A DNA stretch of 64,000 bases from Lachnospiraceae bacterium (GCA_902363835.1 CABJBM010000005.1:1-64000); one strand, 5' to 3'. Shown: positions 39,311 through 50,382, counted from the stretch's first letter. Notes: a model not told the origin generated them from the letters alone. Made by a program: numbers and translations.

Positions 39311-41866
39311 ATGAGAAATAAATATTCCAGATATATAGCCGTACAAACGGCGGTTATGCTTACGATTTTCGTATCGATTGTATTCGTTCTTCTGCGTTCC
39401 CAGCAATCAGAAAACAATTATCTTCTTTCAAGCATCGGGCAATCCATGTCCTATTCTGTACAGCAGCATATCGCCATAACAGAAGGCGTATTAACCTCCC
39501 TGGCCTATAATTATGAAATTGATGATCATATTGATCAGCATAAATTCGATATTCTTGCATCTAAATATATGGAAGAAAACCCGGATATTCTCTATATCCA
39601 GCATAAGAATAGAGATACGGTCACAGATATGGTATATCCTGATACCTATGATTACACCCTGGGCGCCTCTCTTTTGGGACGGCCGGAGGTGGAGGAAGCT
39701 CTTGAAAAGGCCATCCAAAACAGGACCATAACGGTCAACGATCCTTTTATCCTCAAAGACACCAAGGATTTGCTGGGGTTGGTAATACGGTATCCTCTTT
39801 ATAAGGATGATGAGTTCAGCGGATTTTTCGTTGTGGTTTTTGACTTGAATACATATCTGGATCGGGTGATCAAAGAGGCAGTGCCGGATTCTTATCACAT
39901 CAGCATTTATAACAAAAATGGAGGTCTCATCTGGGGGGATTCCCCATGGAAGGACAGAGATCCCTATATCGTCCGGATTCCGGTCATGGACACTTACTGG
40001 ACCATGAAGCTGTCAAAGGAAGGAAGCAGCGTCAATACCAACGGAGCGCTTATCGGGTTTATCTCATTATTAGTCCTGTTTCTCATGGGGATCCTGATCT
40101 ATATGAAGATGGGGCTTTTTAAAAAGGACGAAAACCTCCAGCATCTTGCCAGCCTTCACAAGGAGCTGGAAAGGCTGAAAGAAAGCTACACCCTTGCTCT
40201 TGACAGCGCCAATGACGCGCTCTGGGAATGGAACCTTATAACCGATGAAATCATCACTTCCGATAAGTGGATCGATATTACGGGAAATGCCCTGGAAGGC
40301 CATGGGCTTGACGCGATCCTGCAGAAGGAGACCATTCATCAGGAGGATTATCAGGAAGTACTGGCTGCCTTTGATTCCTGCTTAAAGGGGAAAACCAAAG
40401 AGTTTCACCGGGAGTACCGCATCAGGAAAAAGGATGGCACCTATACCTGGGTTTTAAATAAGGGAAAGGTTTATTTTGACGGAGAGGGCCTTCCCGGCAA
40501 GGTTGCGGGGACAGTCTCCAATATTGAAGAACGCAAGCAAAGGGAATCAAAGATAGAATACATGGCTTTTTATGACATGCTGACAGGCCTTCCTAACAAG
40601 ATGCACTTTATGAGCACCCTTGAGGACACCTTGGAAAGAATCGGAAAAACCATGTGCATGGATTCCATACTGATGATTGATCTGGATAATTTTAAGATTC
40701 ACAATGATCTGCTTGGGCTTGATTTCTGCGATCAGCTGCTTAAGCAGGTGGGAAACCGGCTGTCACAGATCATGGGCCAGGAAAATATGGTGGCAAGGTT
40801 TGGCGGAGATGAGTTTTTAATATTGATTAAGGACAGAAAGGATATCAGAGAGGTGGAAAAGCTTTGTCAGAACATTCTCTGTATCTTTAACGCTCCGTTT
40901 GTACTGTTGGAAAAGTCCGTTTATTTATCTGTCAGCATAGGTGTTGTCCATTGTCTGGAAGCAGGGCAGACGGCAAATGATGTGCTTCGGAATGCAGATA
41001 CGGCTCTTAACAAGGCAAAGGAAAGCGGGAAAAACCAGTATTGCATTTATGATACACAGATGCATGATGAAATTATCAGAAAGTCCAAAGTAGAGGTGTG
41101 TATCAGGGAGGCCCTGGCAAAGGATGACCTTCTCATTTACTATCAGCCTCAGCAGGACTTATTAAGGGATGAAATAAGGGGGATAGAGGCCCTGGCAAGG
41201 CTGTATTCGGAAGAATTAGGCATGATCTCGCCTTTTGAATTCATAGCTGTGGCCGAATATACGGGACTGATCATTCCTCTTGGCAACTGGATATTAAAAA
41301 ATGCGTGTATGCAGGGAAAGGACTGGATTGACAGGGGCTGCAAGATAGGAAAACTGTCCGTAAATATCTCCGTACATCAGCTGCGCAGCGAGAATTTCTA
41401 TGACCTGGTAAAAGCGGTCCTTGATGAAACTCAGTTTCCGGTAAGCCAGCTGGAGCTTGAAATTACGGAAAGCGTTCTTTTGGAATTTTCCCAGAACAAT
41501 ATTGAGATCCTCAAAAAACTCAGATCCCTTGGCGTCAGCATTGCACTGGATGACTTTGGCACAGGGTATTCTTCTCTTAACTATTTAACAGTCCTTCCCA
41601 TTGATATATTAAAAATTGATAAGTCATTTTTAGGAAGGGCTCTTGAAAGTGAAACAGAGCATCAGGTAATAAGAAGCATTACGGAACTGGCTCACGGCCT
41701 GAACTTAAAAGTGGTCTCGGAAGGGGTGGAAACAGCTGAGCAAAAGCAGATTCTAAGGGAGATGGGCTGTGATTATATCCAGGGGTATTATTTTGCAAAA
41801 CCAGGAGATTCAAAAAGTATTGAAAAATGGTTTAAGAAAGAGTCAATAACAACTGAGGAGGAATGA
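39311..41866 (+). CDS. Membrane GGDEF-EAL c-di-GMP enzyme with extracellular sensor and PAS domain
   Basis: The 851-residue protein has a membrane span near 10-28, an extracellular Cache-like sensor to about 240, a second span near 242-262, a PAS domain (about 292-405), GGDEF (motif FGGDEF, 498-502) and EAL (motif EAL, 626-628; DDFGTG at 747-752; SEGVET). Both catalytic motifs are intact, so it could make or degrade c-di-GMP; which dominates cannot be read. No RxxD inhibitory site precedes the GGDEF. ATG 39311 follows a GGGGG stretch; an adjacent GTG is possible. The next gene, a chemoreceptor, starts 4 bp after its stop, so ligand sensing, c-di-GMP and chemotaxis may be linked. Confidence 0.9.
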   Translation: MRNKYSRYIAVQTAVMLTIFVSIVFVLLRSQQSENNYLLSSIGQSMSYSVQQHIAITEGVLTSLAYNYEIDDHIDQHKFDILASKYMEENPDILYIQHKNRDTVTDMVYPDTYDYTLGASLLGRPEVEEALEKAIQNRTITVNDPFILKDTKDLLGLVIRYPLYKDDEFSGFFVVVFDLNTYLDRVIKEAVPDSYHISIYNKNGGLIWGDSPWKDRDPYIVRIPVMDTYWTMKLSKEGSSVNTNGALIGFISLLVLFLMGILIYMKMGLFKKDENLQHLASLHKELERLKESYTLALDSANDALWEWNLITDEIITSDKWIDITGNALEGHGLDAILQKETIHQEDYQEVLAAFDSCLKGKTKEFHREYRIRKKDGTYTWVLNKGKVYFDGEGLPGKVAGTVSNIEERKQRESKIEYMAFYDMLTGLPNKMHFMSTLEDTLERIGKTMCMDSILMIDLDNFKIHNDLLGLDFCDQLLKQVGNRLSQIMGQENMVARFGGDEFLILIKDRKDIREVEKLCQNILCIFNAPFVLLEKSVYLSVSIGVVHCLEAGQTANDVLRNADTALNKAKESGKNQYCIYDTQMHDEIIRKSKVEVCIREALAKDDLLIYYQPQQDLLRDEIRGIEALARLYSEELGMISPFEFIAVAEYTGLIIPLGNWILKNACMQGKDWIDRGCKIGKLSVNISVHQLRSENFYDLVKAVLDETQFPVSQLELEITESVLLEFSQNNIEILKKLRSLGVSIALDDFGTGYSSLNYLTVLPIDILKIDKSFLGRALESETEHQVIRSITELAHGLNLKVVSEGVETAEQKQILREMGCDYIQGYYFAKPGDSKSIEKWFKKESITTEEE

Positions 41867-41870
41867 AAAC

Positions 41871-43652
41871 ATGGGGAAAAAAGGAATCAAGCAGTCCACA
41901 TTAAATTTTATACTGGGAGGTTCGGCGATTTTTCTGTCAGTGATCCTGGTGATCTTATCAATACAGGTAATGGGTTCTTTTTTAAGGATGAAAGCCGCTG
42001 AGGAAAAAAAGGCGGAGTTTCGGCAGCTGGGTATTGATCTTGCTGATGCTTCCGACTATTTGACAAATGAGGCCAGGGCATACGTGCAATTCGGGGACAA
42101 AGTCCATTATGACAACTATTGGAGAGAGGTAAATGAAACAAAGACCAGGGATAAGGTGGTAGAACGGTTAAAGGAGCTGGGAGCACCGCAGAATGAGCTG
42201 GATCTGCTGGCTGAAGCGAAGAAATATTCCGATACCCTGGTAACGACGGAAGACCAGGCTATGAAAGCCGTGGAAAAAGGGAATTTTGAGGAAGCAAGGC
42301 GCTTGATGTTTGATGCCAAGTATGACAGCGATAAAAGCGTTATCATGGCGCCTATTGACAAGTTTCAGGAAACGATGAATGCCAGGGCTGCCGGTGAGCT
42401 GGATCAGGCAGTGCATCAAACCCAGACTTATATCATCATTATGATCCTGCTAATGGTATTTACTGCTGTTTTCAACGGTATAAGCCTGTTGCTTTCCCAT
42501 ACTAAGATCATCAGGCCCATCATTAAGATAAAGGACTATATGATGACGGCTGCAGATGGGAATTTATCACAGTCCATGGATCTGGCGGTTGATGATACTG
42601 AGATCGGACAGCTGGCAATGGCATCCGGGACAGCCATTCAGACAGTCCGGGACACCATTCAGGCAATATCTTATATTCTGACGGAAATGTCAAACGGAAA
42701 TCTTATGGTTGAAATAAAAAGTGATTACAAAGGTGATTATGAAGCAATTAAAACATCCTTAAACCGGATTATCCAGTCCTTTAATCAGGTGTTGGGAGAA
42801 GTTAAGGAAGCTGCGGGCCAGGTGGCTTTAGGCGCCGGCCAGGTTTCAGGCTCCAGCATTGCACTTTCCCAGGGGGCAACGGAGCAGGCAGCCTCCGTGG
42901 AAGAGCTAAGCGCCTCCATCACAATAATCGCAGACCAGGCAGAGGAAAACTCTTCCCATGTAAAGATCGCAGCACAATATGTGGAAGAGGCCCGCATTGG
43001 TGTAAACACAGGAAATGACCATATGAAGCAGCTTACAAAGGCAATGGAAAATATAGATTCCTCTTCCACCCAAATTGAAAATATAACCAAGGTGATCGAA
43101 GATATCGCCTTCCAGACCAATATTCTGGCTCTCAATGCCGCAGTAGAGGCAGCCCGGGCGGGAGACGCGGGAAAAGGCTTTGCGGTCGTGGCTGATGAGG
43201 TACGAAATCTTGCCGCGAAATCGGCAGAAGCGGCAAGGCAGACGGCAGACTTAATCCATCATTCCGCAGTTACTGTGGCAGAGGGTTCCCAGATAACGGC
43301 CCGGACTGCAAAGATTCTCCAGGATGTGAAAGATAAGGCTGAGAAAGCAAATGAAAGCATTGTAAAAATTGAGAGGGCCTCCTCGGAACAGGCCGTTTCC
43401 ATTGAACAGGTCAGACTGGGCCTTGTCCAGGTCTCCGCCGTTGTGCAGACCAATGCCGCCACTGCTGAGGAAAACTCCGCAACCAGCGAGGAGATGTCCG
43501 CCCAGGCGTCCGCATTGCGGGATGAAGTGGAACGGTTTAAGCTGAATTCCAAATATGAAAAGGAACCCTTATCTTCCCGGCTTTCCCCCAGGGAGCGTTC
43601 CTATGGACACGTACCGGAACCAGAGGTCTTTTCCGCTTCAGGAAAGTATTAA
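41871..43652 (+). CDS. Methyl-accepting chemotaxis protein with four-helix-bundle sensor
   Basis: The 593-residue chemoreceptor has a membrane span at about 12-34, a largely helical extracellular domain of 4HB_MCP type (about 35-188), a second span (about 189-211), HAMP and a cytoplasmic coiled-coil signalling domain with the conserved hairpin [19 protein letters not shown] and [12 protein letters not shown]. It signals to CheA/CheW encoded elsewhere. No C-terminal CheR-docking pentapeptide is visible. GAGGAGGAA precedes the ATG. It is tightly packed between a GGDEF-EAL gene and another chemoreceptor 10 bp downstream. Confidence 0.92.
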   Translation: MGKKGIKQSTLNFILGGSAIFLSVILVILSIQVMGSFLRMKAAEEKKAEFRQLGIDLADASDYLTNEARAYVQFGDKVHYDNYWREVNETKTRDKVVERLKELGAPQNELDLLAEAKKYSDTLVTTEDQAMKAVEKGNFEEARRLMFDAKYDSDKSVIMAPIDKFQETMNARAAGELDQAVHQTQTYIIIMILLMVFTAVFNGISLLLSHTKIIRPIIKIKDYMMTAADGNLSQSMDLAVDDTEIGQLAMASGTAIQTVRDTIQAISYILTEMSNGNLMVEIKSDYKGDYEAIKTSLNRIIQSFNQVLGEVKEAAGQVALGAGQVSGSSIALSQGATEQAASVEELSASITIIADQAEENSSHVKIAAQYVEEARIGVNTGNDHMKQLTKAMENIDSSSTQIENITKVIEDIAFQTNILALNAAVEAARAGDAGKGFAVVADEVRNLAAKSAEAARQTADLIHHSAVTVAEGSQITARTAKILQDVKDKAEKANESIVKIERASSEQAVSIEQVRLGLVQVSAVVQTNAATAEENSATSEEMSAQASALRDEVERFKLNSKYEKEPLSSRLSPRERSYGHVPEPEVFSASGKY

Positions 43653-43662
43653 AGGAGGTCTT

Positions 43663-45627
43663 ATGATGAAGATACGAAAGACAAAAGGAACTATTTCCAT
43701 TCGATTCAAGCTGATACTTTTTACAGGGCTTCTGATTTTAGCGCTGACAGCGGTGAATCTGATCACCAGCCTGTTTACCAGCTATCAGGGGATTTTGAAA
43801 AACGTCAGGGATGATCTTGCGTCCTTAGGGGCGGTTGCCAATCTGGCTCTTTCCGCCAAGATACAGGATTTGACAGATGATTTAAAAGATACGGCTGATA
43901 TGGACCTTACGTCGGCTTCCTCCCCTGAGCTGGAAACGCTTGCAAAGAAGAACGGCTGGCTGTATCTTGCAGTTGCTGATGAAAGCGGAATTCTCAGAAG
44001 CGGACCGGGCGGATATGAGGGAGACAATATTGGCTCCCAGGACTTATTAAACAAGGCTCTGGGGGGAGAAACCGTGATTTCTTCTCCATTTACTGACAGC
44101 AAGGGAGCCTTTGTCATTCAGATGTACACGCCCATGAACGGCAAGGTTTTGATTGCAGGCATTGATGGAATGTATTTAAGCAGCCTGATCAGGGATTTCC
44201 GGGTTGGAAAGTCAGGAAACATATTTATCATTGACAGCCAGGGCACGATGATCGCCAATATGAGGCCGGAGCTGGTTCAGGAACAGCGGAATTTCATTGA
44301 AATGTCCAGGACAGACAGCAGCTATGGGTCGGCGGCCAAGGTTTATTCCAAGATGATCACGGGAGCCACCGGCGTGGATACCTATTCCTATGCAGGCGTT
44401 AAACGCATCTGCTATTATTCTCCTGTGAACGGAAGCAATGGCTGGTATTTCGGGGCAGTGGCTCCTATCGATGAAATGACTTCCTCCATCCGCACTGTGA
44501 TGTACAGCCTGCTTGGGACCTCCCTGATCATGCTGACGGCAGGTATCCTGATTGCGGTTTTATTTGCAGGAGGGATTGCAAACCCCATTATAAAGATCAC
44601 AAACCGCATGAAACTCCTTTCCCAGGGAAATCTGACGGAGGAAACCCCAAAGATCAAAAGCAGGGATGAGGTGGGCGAGCTTTCCTCCAGCATTGACAGT
44701 TCCATTCATACACTTTTCCTCTATGTGGAGGACATTACCAGAAATATGGAGCAGATTGCAGCAGGTAATCTTAAGACCGGCCCTGCTCAGGAATATATCG
44801 GTGATTTTAAGCGGATTGAAACAGCCATTTATGATTCTGCAAAAAATCTTTCCGCAACCCTGTCCCTGATCCATGCAGCTGCGGAGCAGGTCAGCACAGG
44901 ATCCGGCCAGGTTGCATACGGAGCCCAGGATCTTGCGGCTGGATCCACGGAGCAGGCCGCTTCCATAGAGGAGCTGGGGGCTTCCGCTGAGAAAATCGCC
45001 CAACAGGCTTTTGAAAATTCCTCCAATGTTAAAATGGCGGCACAATATGTTGAGAAGACCGCTGCCAGCGTTAATGACGGAGATGAGCACATGAGCAGGC
45101 TTACAGAGGCAATGGCTGATATCAGCGCTGCATCCGACCAGATCACCAGCATCACAAAAGTCATTGAAGACATTGCCTTCCAGACCAATATCCTGGCTCT
45201 CAATGCTGCCGTTGAGGCAGCCCGTGCAGGGGACGCGGGAAAGGGCTTTGCGGTTGTGGCTGATGAGGTCCGAAACCTTGCTTCAAAGTCTTCGGAGGCG
45301 GCAAAGCGGACGGCAGAGCTGATCCAGCATTCCGCTGTCACCGTGGCAGAAGGTTCCCAGATAACGGAACAGGCCGCCCAGGTACTGAGAAATATCAGAG
45401 AAAATGCCCGGAACGTAAACGAAAGCATTGTAAAAATCCAGCAGGCTTCCGTGGAGCAGGCCGATGCCATTGAACAGATCAAGATCGGACTTTCCCAGGT
45501 ATCCGCAGTCGTGCAGACAAATGCGGCCACCGCAGAAGAAAACTCGGCAACAAGCCAGGAAATGTCCGCTCAGGCGGCCACACTGCGCCTTGAGGTAGAA
45601 AAATTCAAACTGAATATGGATAGATGA
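43663..45627 (+). CDS. Methyl-accepting chemotaxis protein with double-Cache sensor
   Basis: The 654-residue chemoreceptor has a span at about 17-37, an extracellular dCache-like domain (about 38-275; [10 protein letters not shown] near its end), a second span (about 280-305), HAMP and a signalling domain almost identical to that of the preceding receptor. The start is 43663, with AAAGGAGG just upstream; in-frame codons before it lie inside the previous gene. The near-identity of the two signalling domains points to duplication or gene conversion. A terminator overlaps its last codons. Confidence 0.92.
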   Translation: MMKIRKTKGTISIRFKLILFTGLLILALTAVNLITSLFTSYQGILKNVRDDLASLGAVANLALSAKIQDLTDDLKDTADMDLTSASSPELETLAKKNGWLYLAVADESGILRSGPGGYEGDNIGSQDLLNKALGGETVISSPFTDSKGAFVIQMYTPMNGKVLIAGIDGMYLSSLIRDFRVGKSGNIFIIDSQGTMIANMRPELVQEQRNFIEMSRTDSSYGSAAKVYSKMITGATGVDTYSYAGVKRICYYSPVNGSNGWYFGAVAPIDEMTSSIRTVMYSLLGTSLIMLTAGILIAVLFAGGIANPIIKITNRMKLLSQGNLTEETPKIKSRDEVGELSSSIDSSIHTLFLYVEDITRNMEQIAAGNLKTGPAQEYIGDFKRIETAIYDSAKNLSATLSLIHAAAEQVSTGSGQVAYGAQDLAAGSTEQAASIEELGASAEKIAQQAFENSSNVKMAAQYVEKTAASVNDGDEHMSRLTEAMADISAASDQITSITKVIEDIAFQTNILALNAAVEAARAGDAGKGFAVVADEVRNLASKSSEAAKRTAELIQHSAVTVAEGSQITEQAAQVLRNIRENARNVNESIVKIQQASVEQADAIEQIKIGLSQVSAVVQTNAATAEENSATSQEMSAQAATLRLEVEKFKLNMDR

Positions 45628-45665
45628 AAAGGACGCAGATTGGTTAAACTGCCCGTCTTTTCATT
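45624..45665. terminator. Terminator after the second chemoreceptor
   Basis: A long stem with one bulge (45624-45638 with 45649-45664) has A and T tracts at its base and could work in both directions. It overlaps the stop codon. Confidence 0.65.
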
Positions 45666-45844
45666 GTGATTTGTTTATCGGTTGCATTTCCGGAGTGGTT
45701 TAACCTGGATGCAGCCGATTTCACATAAACAGATGATGATTTTTGAATGTTCTGTTCATTGCAAAATGAATCCATAATTTTATTTGACCATTTACTGAAA
45801 ATCAGATATAAAATAAAGGAGGAGGGGAGCAGCAGAGGACCTGT
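45666..45844. other. Gap with a second hairpin
   Basis: It contains a hairpin (45677-45687 with 45709-45719, one wobble) of unknown role and, near 45820, a strong AAAGGAGGAGGGG ribosome binding site left from the decayed GGDEF gene. No intact gene. Confidence 0.45.
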
Positions 45845-45985
45845 ATGAACGATGTCAATTATGATTCCCTGACTGGCGCATACACAAGGCTTTTCTCTGA
45901 TAACCGGATTTAAAATTATGAGATGAGAAGGCGCCGATTTGTTGTAATGGCTGTTATTGATTGTTATAAAGATGTATATCAATAA
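45845..45985 (+). pseudogene. Remnant of a GGDEF-domain gene
   Basis: A 22-codon frame from ATG 45845 reads NYDSLTGAYTRLF, the characteristic opening of GGDEF domains. After a stop and frame change, RRRFVVMAVIDCYKDVYQ resembles the following metal-binding strand (usual form MxDIDxFKxIND). Both pieces are in the right order, and the rest of the domain is missing. Confidence 0.6.
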
Positions 45986-46020
45986 AAAAGAAATCAAGCA
46001 TGGCACCTGGAGGTAGGAAC

Positions 46021-47178
46021 GTGGGGTTTGAAGGCTTTAAGTTTCAGATGGATGAAGAAAATTTAGATGATATGTATATCAGGGCAGTGCAGGAAGAATA
46101 TACAAAAATTGATGAAAGCTGGTTAAATCTTCATTATAAAACCTCCGTAATCCTGGTTGTTTTTTCTCTGCTGGTTGAAATTTTAATGGGAGCGATCCTG
46201 GTAAATTCCGATATGCTGACAACTACGGTCAGCAGGTATTACATAAAGTTTCTGATCGTTCCCAGTGCGGTTAATTTTCTTTGTATTGGAATTGAAACGC
46301 TGATCATGAGATCAAAGAGCTTTTCCCGCAGTCATAAAATATACGCTGTTTCCATTATCTTTGTGGGCATTGGTTTTGTACTTTTTACGGTGCACAGCAC
46401 GTTTACGGCAACTTACTATATTTTTGCAATTGCCATTATGCTGACGGCGATCTATGCGGACTATCGTGTAACATGCATTACGGCGCTGACCAGCATTAGT
46501 TCCATCATAATTTCCGAGCTGTTCATGGAATGGGATGCGGATAAGGTCAGTATCTTTGAAAGCACTCACCGGATGGGGGACTTTCTGATTTCTCTTTTTG
46601 TATTGATCGCTTTTTCCATTGCCTGCATGGCCGTGATCCGGTTTGAGCGGAAAAAAAACAGTGCGGGCATACAAAAGGAAATAGAGCGGCAGCTTCTGCA
46701 GCAAAGCGTTCACATGGATGAAATGACAGGGGTATTTAACCGGAAGGCATTTCGGGATGAAATGAAATATGTGGAAGATACGGCATCAGACCGGAGTTAT
46801 ATTCTTGCAATTGTAGACATTGACAGATTTAAAAATATTAACGATACCTGGGGACATCATGTGGGAGACCGCTGCTTAATGGAATTTGCTAAGATCCTGA
46901 AAGAATTTAGCTTGGATATGACACCCTTCCGTTACGGGGGCGATGAGTTCTGCTTATTGTTTTGTGATAAGAGTATGGAAGAAGCAGAGTCCATCTGCAG
47001 GAGTATTCAGACCAGAGTAAATCGCCTGTTTTTTGAGGAATATCCAAAACTGATGCTGACGGCCAGCTTTGGCCTTGCGGCAATATCAGATCAGGTTGAT
47101 ACGGTAAGGCTTTTTATTCATGCGGACCGTGCTCTGTATGAAGCGAAAAAGGTTCGCAATGCGATCCGTGTTTTTTAA
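46021..47178 (+). CDS. Membrane-bound diguanylate cyclase (GGDEF)
   Basis: The 385-residue protein has about six N-terminal membrane spans (about 40-210) and a C-terminal GGDEF domain (about 225-385) with DEMTGVFNRKAF, DIDRFKNINDTWGHHVGD and the active-site GGDEF (306-310). It should make c-di-GMP at the membrane. No EAL domain. GTG at 46021 is chosen because GGAGGT lies 6 bp upstream; the ATG at 46000 has no site. The gene follows a decayed GGDEF fragment and precedes two more c-di-GMP genes. Confidence 0.87.
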   Translation: MGFEGFKFQMDEENLDDMYIRAVQEEYTKIDESWLNLHYKTSVILVVFSLLVEILMGAILVNSDMLTTTVSRYYIKFLIVPSAVNFLCIGIETLIMRSKSFSRSHKIYAVSIIFVGIGFVLFTVHSTFTATYYIFAIAIMLTAIYADYRVTCITALTSISSIIISELFMEWDADKVSIFESTHRMGDFLISLFVLIAFSIACMAVIRFERKKNSAGIQKEIERQLLQQSVHMDEMTGVFNRKAFRDEMKYVEDTASDRSYILAIVDIDRFKNINDTWGHHVGDRCLMEFAKILKEFSLDMTPFRYGGDEFCLLFCDKSMEEAESICRSIQTRVNRLFFEEYPKLMLTASFGLAAISDQVDTVRLFIHADRALYEAKKVRNAIRVF

Positions 47179-47240
47179 GCGTTTAAGGTTTTTAACGGGG
47201 ATCATGTAAGCACAGCAGCAAAAATCAGGAGGTATCAGAA

Positions 47241-48125
47241 ATGGAAGAATATGAAGCTTTACTGGATAAAATGAAAATTTTTGAAAAGACGTATGATGTC
47301 ATGCGGATCGTAGATCCTTTGAAAAAGAAGGTCCTTGAAGTCAGAGGAAATAAAGTGACAGCGTCTGATACCATATGCCATGTTTTCTGGGAAAAAGACC
47401 AGTTATGTGATAACTGTATTTCCATGAGAGCTTTCAATGAATACGATACCTTTTTTAAAATGGAATACAAAAACGGAAATGTTTTTATGGTCACAGCAGT
47501 TCCTGTAAAAGTAAAGGGACAGCCCGTTGTGGTAGAGCTGTTAAAAAACACTTCAAAAAGTATGCTTCTTGGAGAAAAGGATTCCGACGGAGATGTAAGG
47601 ATTCTGACCATGATCGATTTCGTGGGTCAGGTGGCTGTAAGGGATCCTTTAACCCAGCTGTACAATCGCAGATACATTGATGAAAGGCTGCCTGTGGAGA
47701 TTTTAAATGCATCATTACAAAACAACCCTTTGTCCGTTATTTTTGCTGACATTGACTTTTTCAAAAAAATAAATGATACCTATGGCCATTCAGCAGGAGA
47801 TTCCGTGCTTAGGGAGCTGTCAAAGGCACTGGAGGGCTTTATGGGCAAGGGCAGGGATTGGGTGGCAAGATTTGGAGGAGAGGAATTCTTTATCTGCCTT
47901 CCTGGTTCTGATCTGGACGCTGCAAGAGAAGCGGCGGAAAAGATCAGGAGCGGGATAGAAAAAATGGAATTTACGGCAGAGGATCAGCGGATCCGGCTGA
48001 CCTGCAGCTTTGGAGTACATGCAATTTGCAATGGCAATGAATGTACCACCGCAGACAGTGTAATCCGGATGGTGGACAAGCATTTGTACAGGGCAAAGAA
48101 TCTTGGAAGAAACAGAATCGAATAG
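47241..48125 (+). CDS. Soluble diguanylate cyclase with cysteine-containing PAS-like domain
   Basis: The 294-residue protein has no membrane span. Residues 1-125 form a PAS-like sensor with Cys46, Cys56 and Cys59 (pattern CX9CX2C), suggesting metal, iron-sulfur or redox sensing (inference). The GGDEF domain follows (about 130-294), with RDPLTQLYNRRY, DIDFFKKINDTYGHSAGD and the active-site variant GGEEF (212-216), which is normally functional. AGGAGG precedes the ATG. The stop is 34 bp before the next GGDEF-EAL gene, so the two are probably co-transcribed. Confidence 0.87.
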   Translation: MEEYEALLDKMKIFEKTYDVMRIVDPLKKKVLEVRGNKVTASDTICHVFWEKDQLCDNCISMRAFNEYDTFFKMEYKNGNVFMVTAVPVKVKGQPVVVELLKNTSKSMLLGEKDSDGDVRILTMIDFVGQVAVRDPLTQLYNRRYIDERLPVEILNASLQNNPLSVIFADIDFFKKINDTYGHSAGDSVLRELSKALEGFMGKGRDWVARFGGEEFFICLPGSDLDAAREAAEKIRSGIEKMEFTAEDQRIRLTCSFGVHAICNGNECTTADSVIRMVDKHLYRAKNLGRNRIE

Positions 48126-48159
48126 CCGGCTGAGCTTTTGGTTTGGAAGGGAGAGTGTA

Positions 48160-49782
48160 ATGAATCGTAGGGAAAAAACCAAAAAGTTCATAAGCAGGTT
48201 TCGCAGCAGTGGTATGGTATCCCGGTTTTTCCATTGCCCAGGGGATTTCTGCCCCGGAAAGATAGCCTTGGAGATTTCTGTTATATATATATTCCTGGGA
48301 ACCTTATGGATCTTATTTTCCGACCGGCTTCTTCTTAAGCTTATTGTGGACAGGGAGCTGGCAGCGGCGGTCAGCATGATAAAGGGAGGAATTTTCATAC
48401 TGGCAACAGCCGTTATTCTTTACTTTTTAATAAAAATATTCTTTTCAAGGATCCGGTCCATGAACCTGGATTTAAAAATGTATCAGGAACAGTTAAGGCA
48501 GATGGCATTTGAAGACCACCTTACCAGCCTTCCCAACAGGGCTGCCTTTTACGAAACAGCCAAGGGGCATATGGATCATTGCCCGGGCAGTAACATGGCG
48601 CTGATGTTCCTTGACATTGATAACTTTAAGTACATTAATGATACCCTGGGACATAGGGCCGGGGATCAGCTGATTTTAAAAATCGGAAAAAGGCTGTCAG
48701 CTCTGTCGGATAAAAGCAAGTCCATATACAGGATAGGAGGGGATGAATTTATTGTATTTGTTCATCAGTACGAGGCAGAGAAAGAAATAGAAACCCATGC
48801 AAAAGCCCTCCTTCATTTCTTTGACCGCCCTTTTCGCATCTCCGACTGCACCTTGAATATTACGGTGTCCTTGGGAATTGCCTTGTATCCCCTTCATGGC
48901 AATGATGTGGAGACACTTCTCAAATGTGCGGATATTGCCATGTACAAAGCCAAATCCGCTGCCAGGGGAAGATACGCCTTTTACAGTCAGGAAACAGACA
49001 TGCAGATCCAGGAACGGATGGCCCTGGAAAATGAACTGTGGAAGGCCCTGGAGCGGAATGAGTTCAGCCTCTGCTATCAGCCCCAGATTGATGTCATCAC
49101 AGGCAGGATCAATTCCATGGAAGCCCTGCTCCGATGGAATAATGAGAAACTGGGCCAGGTCTCTCCCTTGAAATTCATCAGCATAGCGGAAGAGACCAGT
49201 TTAATTAATCCCATTGGCGACTGGGTGCTGTTAAATGCATGTAATTTCTTAAAAAGGGTCCATGATCAGGGCCATCCGGAAATTTCAGTTTCCGTAAATG
49301 TCTCCATCATTCAGCTGATGCAGCAGGACTTCATTGAAAAAGTCATGAAGATCCTTTTGGAAACAGGGGTGGAGCCTGGTTCCTTAGAACTGGAGATTAC
49401 GGAATCCGTGCTCATTGAATCCTATGATGGAATCAAGGATCTGCTTAAGGAATTAAAGTCAAAGGGAATAAAAATAGCCCTTGATGATTTTGGGACAGGA
49501 TACTCCTCTTTAAGCTACCTGACCCATATCCCCATCAATACATTGAAGATCGATAAAGTCTTTATAGATACCATTGCAAACAATGGAGAGGACACATCCC
49601 TTACCAATATGATCATTATGATCGGGCGCAGGCTGGGATTGTCCATTATAGCAGAAGGCGTTGAAACAGAATGGCAGCTGGAATACTTAAAAAAGTACGA
49701 TTGCAACAAAATTCAGGGATACTATTTCAGCAAACCCCTTCCCCAGGAAGAATTGCTGAAACTGCTTGATAAAGACAGATAG
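48160..49782 (+). CDS. Membrane GGDEF-EAL c-di-GMP enzyme
   Basis: The 540-residue protein has two N-terminal hydrophobic segments (about 37-55 and 70-92) with only a short loop between them, then GGDEF (about 110-270; motif GGDEF 193-197) and EAL (about 285-535; motif EAL 321-323, [16 protein letters not shown]). Both active sites appear intact. ATG 48160 is chosen because GGGAGAG lies upstream; an earlier in-frame ATG at 48103 lies within the preceding gene. It is the last of six signalling genes. Confidence 0.88.
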   Translation: MNRREKTKKFISRFRSSGMVSRFFHCPGDFCPGKIALEISVIYIFLGTLWILFSDRLLLKLIVDRELAAAVSMIKGGIFILATAVILYFLIKIFFSRIRSMNLDLKMYQEQLRQMAFEDHLTSLPNRAAFYETAKGHMDHCPGSNMALMFLDIDNFKYINDTLGHRAGDQLILKIGKRLSALSDKSKSIYRIGGDEFIVFVHQYEAEKEIETHAKALLHFFDRPFRISDCTLNITVSLGIALYPLHGNDVETLLKCADIAMYKAKSAARGRYAFYSQETDMQIQERMALENELWKALERNEFSLCYQPQIDVITGRINSMEALLRWNNEKLGQVSPLKFISIAEETSLINPIGDWVLLNACNFLKRVHDQGHPEISVSVNVSIIQLMQQDFIEKVMKILLETGVEPGSLELEITESVLIESYDGIKDLLKELKSKGIKIALDDFGTGYSSLSYLTHIPINTLKIDKVFIDTIANNGEDTSLTNMIIMIGRRLGLSIIAEGVETEWQLEYLKKYDCNKIQGYYFSKPLPQEELLKLLDKDR

Positions 49783-49844
49783 CCTGTTACTTTCCATAAC
49801 AACAGGCTGGGCAGAAATACGGGCATATGCAGCTCACAACACTT

Positions 49845-49865
49845 TATGTTGAAATGGAAACATAG
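49845..49865. promoter_or_regulatory. MarR operator 1 (marR promoter)
   Basis: TATGTT and AACATA arms share the spacing of two sites before the flavin reductase gene. The site overlaps the -35 and spacer of the marR promoter, implying autorepression. Confidence 0.65.
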
Positions 49866-49877
49866 GTATATTATAAT
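49849..49877 (+). promoter_or_regulatory. marR promoter
   Basis: TTGAAA (49849-49854), 17 bp, TATAAT (49872-49877), with the start codon 35 bp further on. Confidence 0.7.
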
Positions 49878-49911
49878 GGAATCGTTACATTGATGAATGG
49901 GAGGGCAAGCC

Positions 49912-50382
49912 ATGAACAAAGAAGAACAAGTCATAATGGTTTTTCGAGAATTGATAAATAAGATGGATAAGCTCAATAATAATACAATGAAAGACAGCCT
50001 TAAAAGCTATACGGTTTCGGAAATACATTGCATTGAATACATTGGGAAAAACATAGACGCAAACATGGTAAAGCTGGCAGAAGCCTTTTATATGACAAGG
50101 GGCGCTATGAGCAAAATGACCAAGAAACTAATAAACAAAGGAATTGTTGAAAGCTATCAGAAGCCGAATAACAAAAAGCTGGTTTATTTTAAGCTTACTG
50201 AGCAGGGAAAAGAGATTTACAATATCCATGAAGAAATGCACAGAGCATATCAAAAGCGGGATAAAGCCGTATTTGATCAGGTAACTGAGGAACAATTGGA
50301 CATTATGCTGAGTTTTGCAAATAAGTATGGACAACATTTGGACTCCGAGCTAAACAAGCTGGGTGTGGGCAAACCGAAATAA
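49912..50382 (+). CDS. MarR family transcriptional regulator
   Basis: The 156-residue protein has the MarR winged helix (about 35-105): VSEIHCIEYIGKN, MVKLAEAFYMTRGAMSKMTKKLINKGIVE, then a wing near KPNNKKLVYFKLTEQG. Flanking helices would form the dimer. A GGGAGGG site precedes ATG 49912. The same dyad occurs in its own promoter and twice before the next gene, so it probably represses both. The inducer is unknown; oxidants or phenolic compounds are common for MarR-flavin reductase pairs. Confidence 0.87.
   Translation: MNKEEQVIMVFRELINKMDKLNNNTMKDSLKSYTVSEIHCIEYIGKNIDANMVKLAEAFYMTRGAMSKMTKKLINKGIVESYQKPNNKKLVYFKLTEQGKEIYNIHEEMHRAYQKRDKAVFDQVTEEQLDIMLSFANKYGQHLDSELNKLGVGKPK

Noticed and set aside
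44829..45530. A 233-codon antisense open frame within the second chemoreceptor
   Set aside because: It is the reverse of the Ala/Glu-rich signalling domain, and similar shadows occur in the other receptors. No start signals.
49781..49808. Inverted repeat AGCCTGTT/AACAGGCT at the end of the last GGDEF-EAL gene as a terminator
   Set aside because: Short stem and no T-tract; kept only as a possible weak 3' hairpin.
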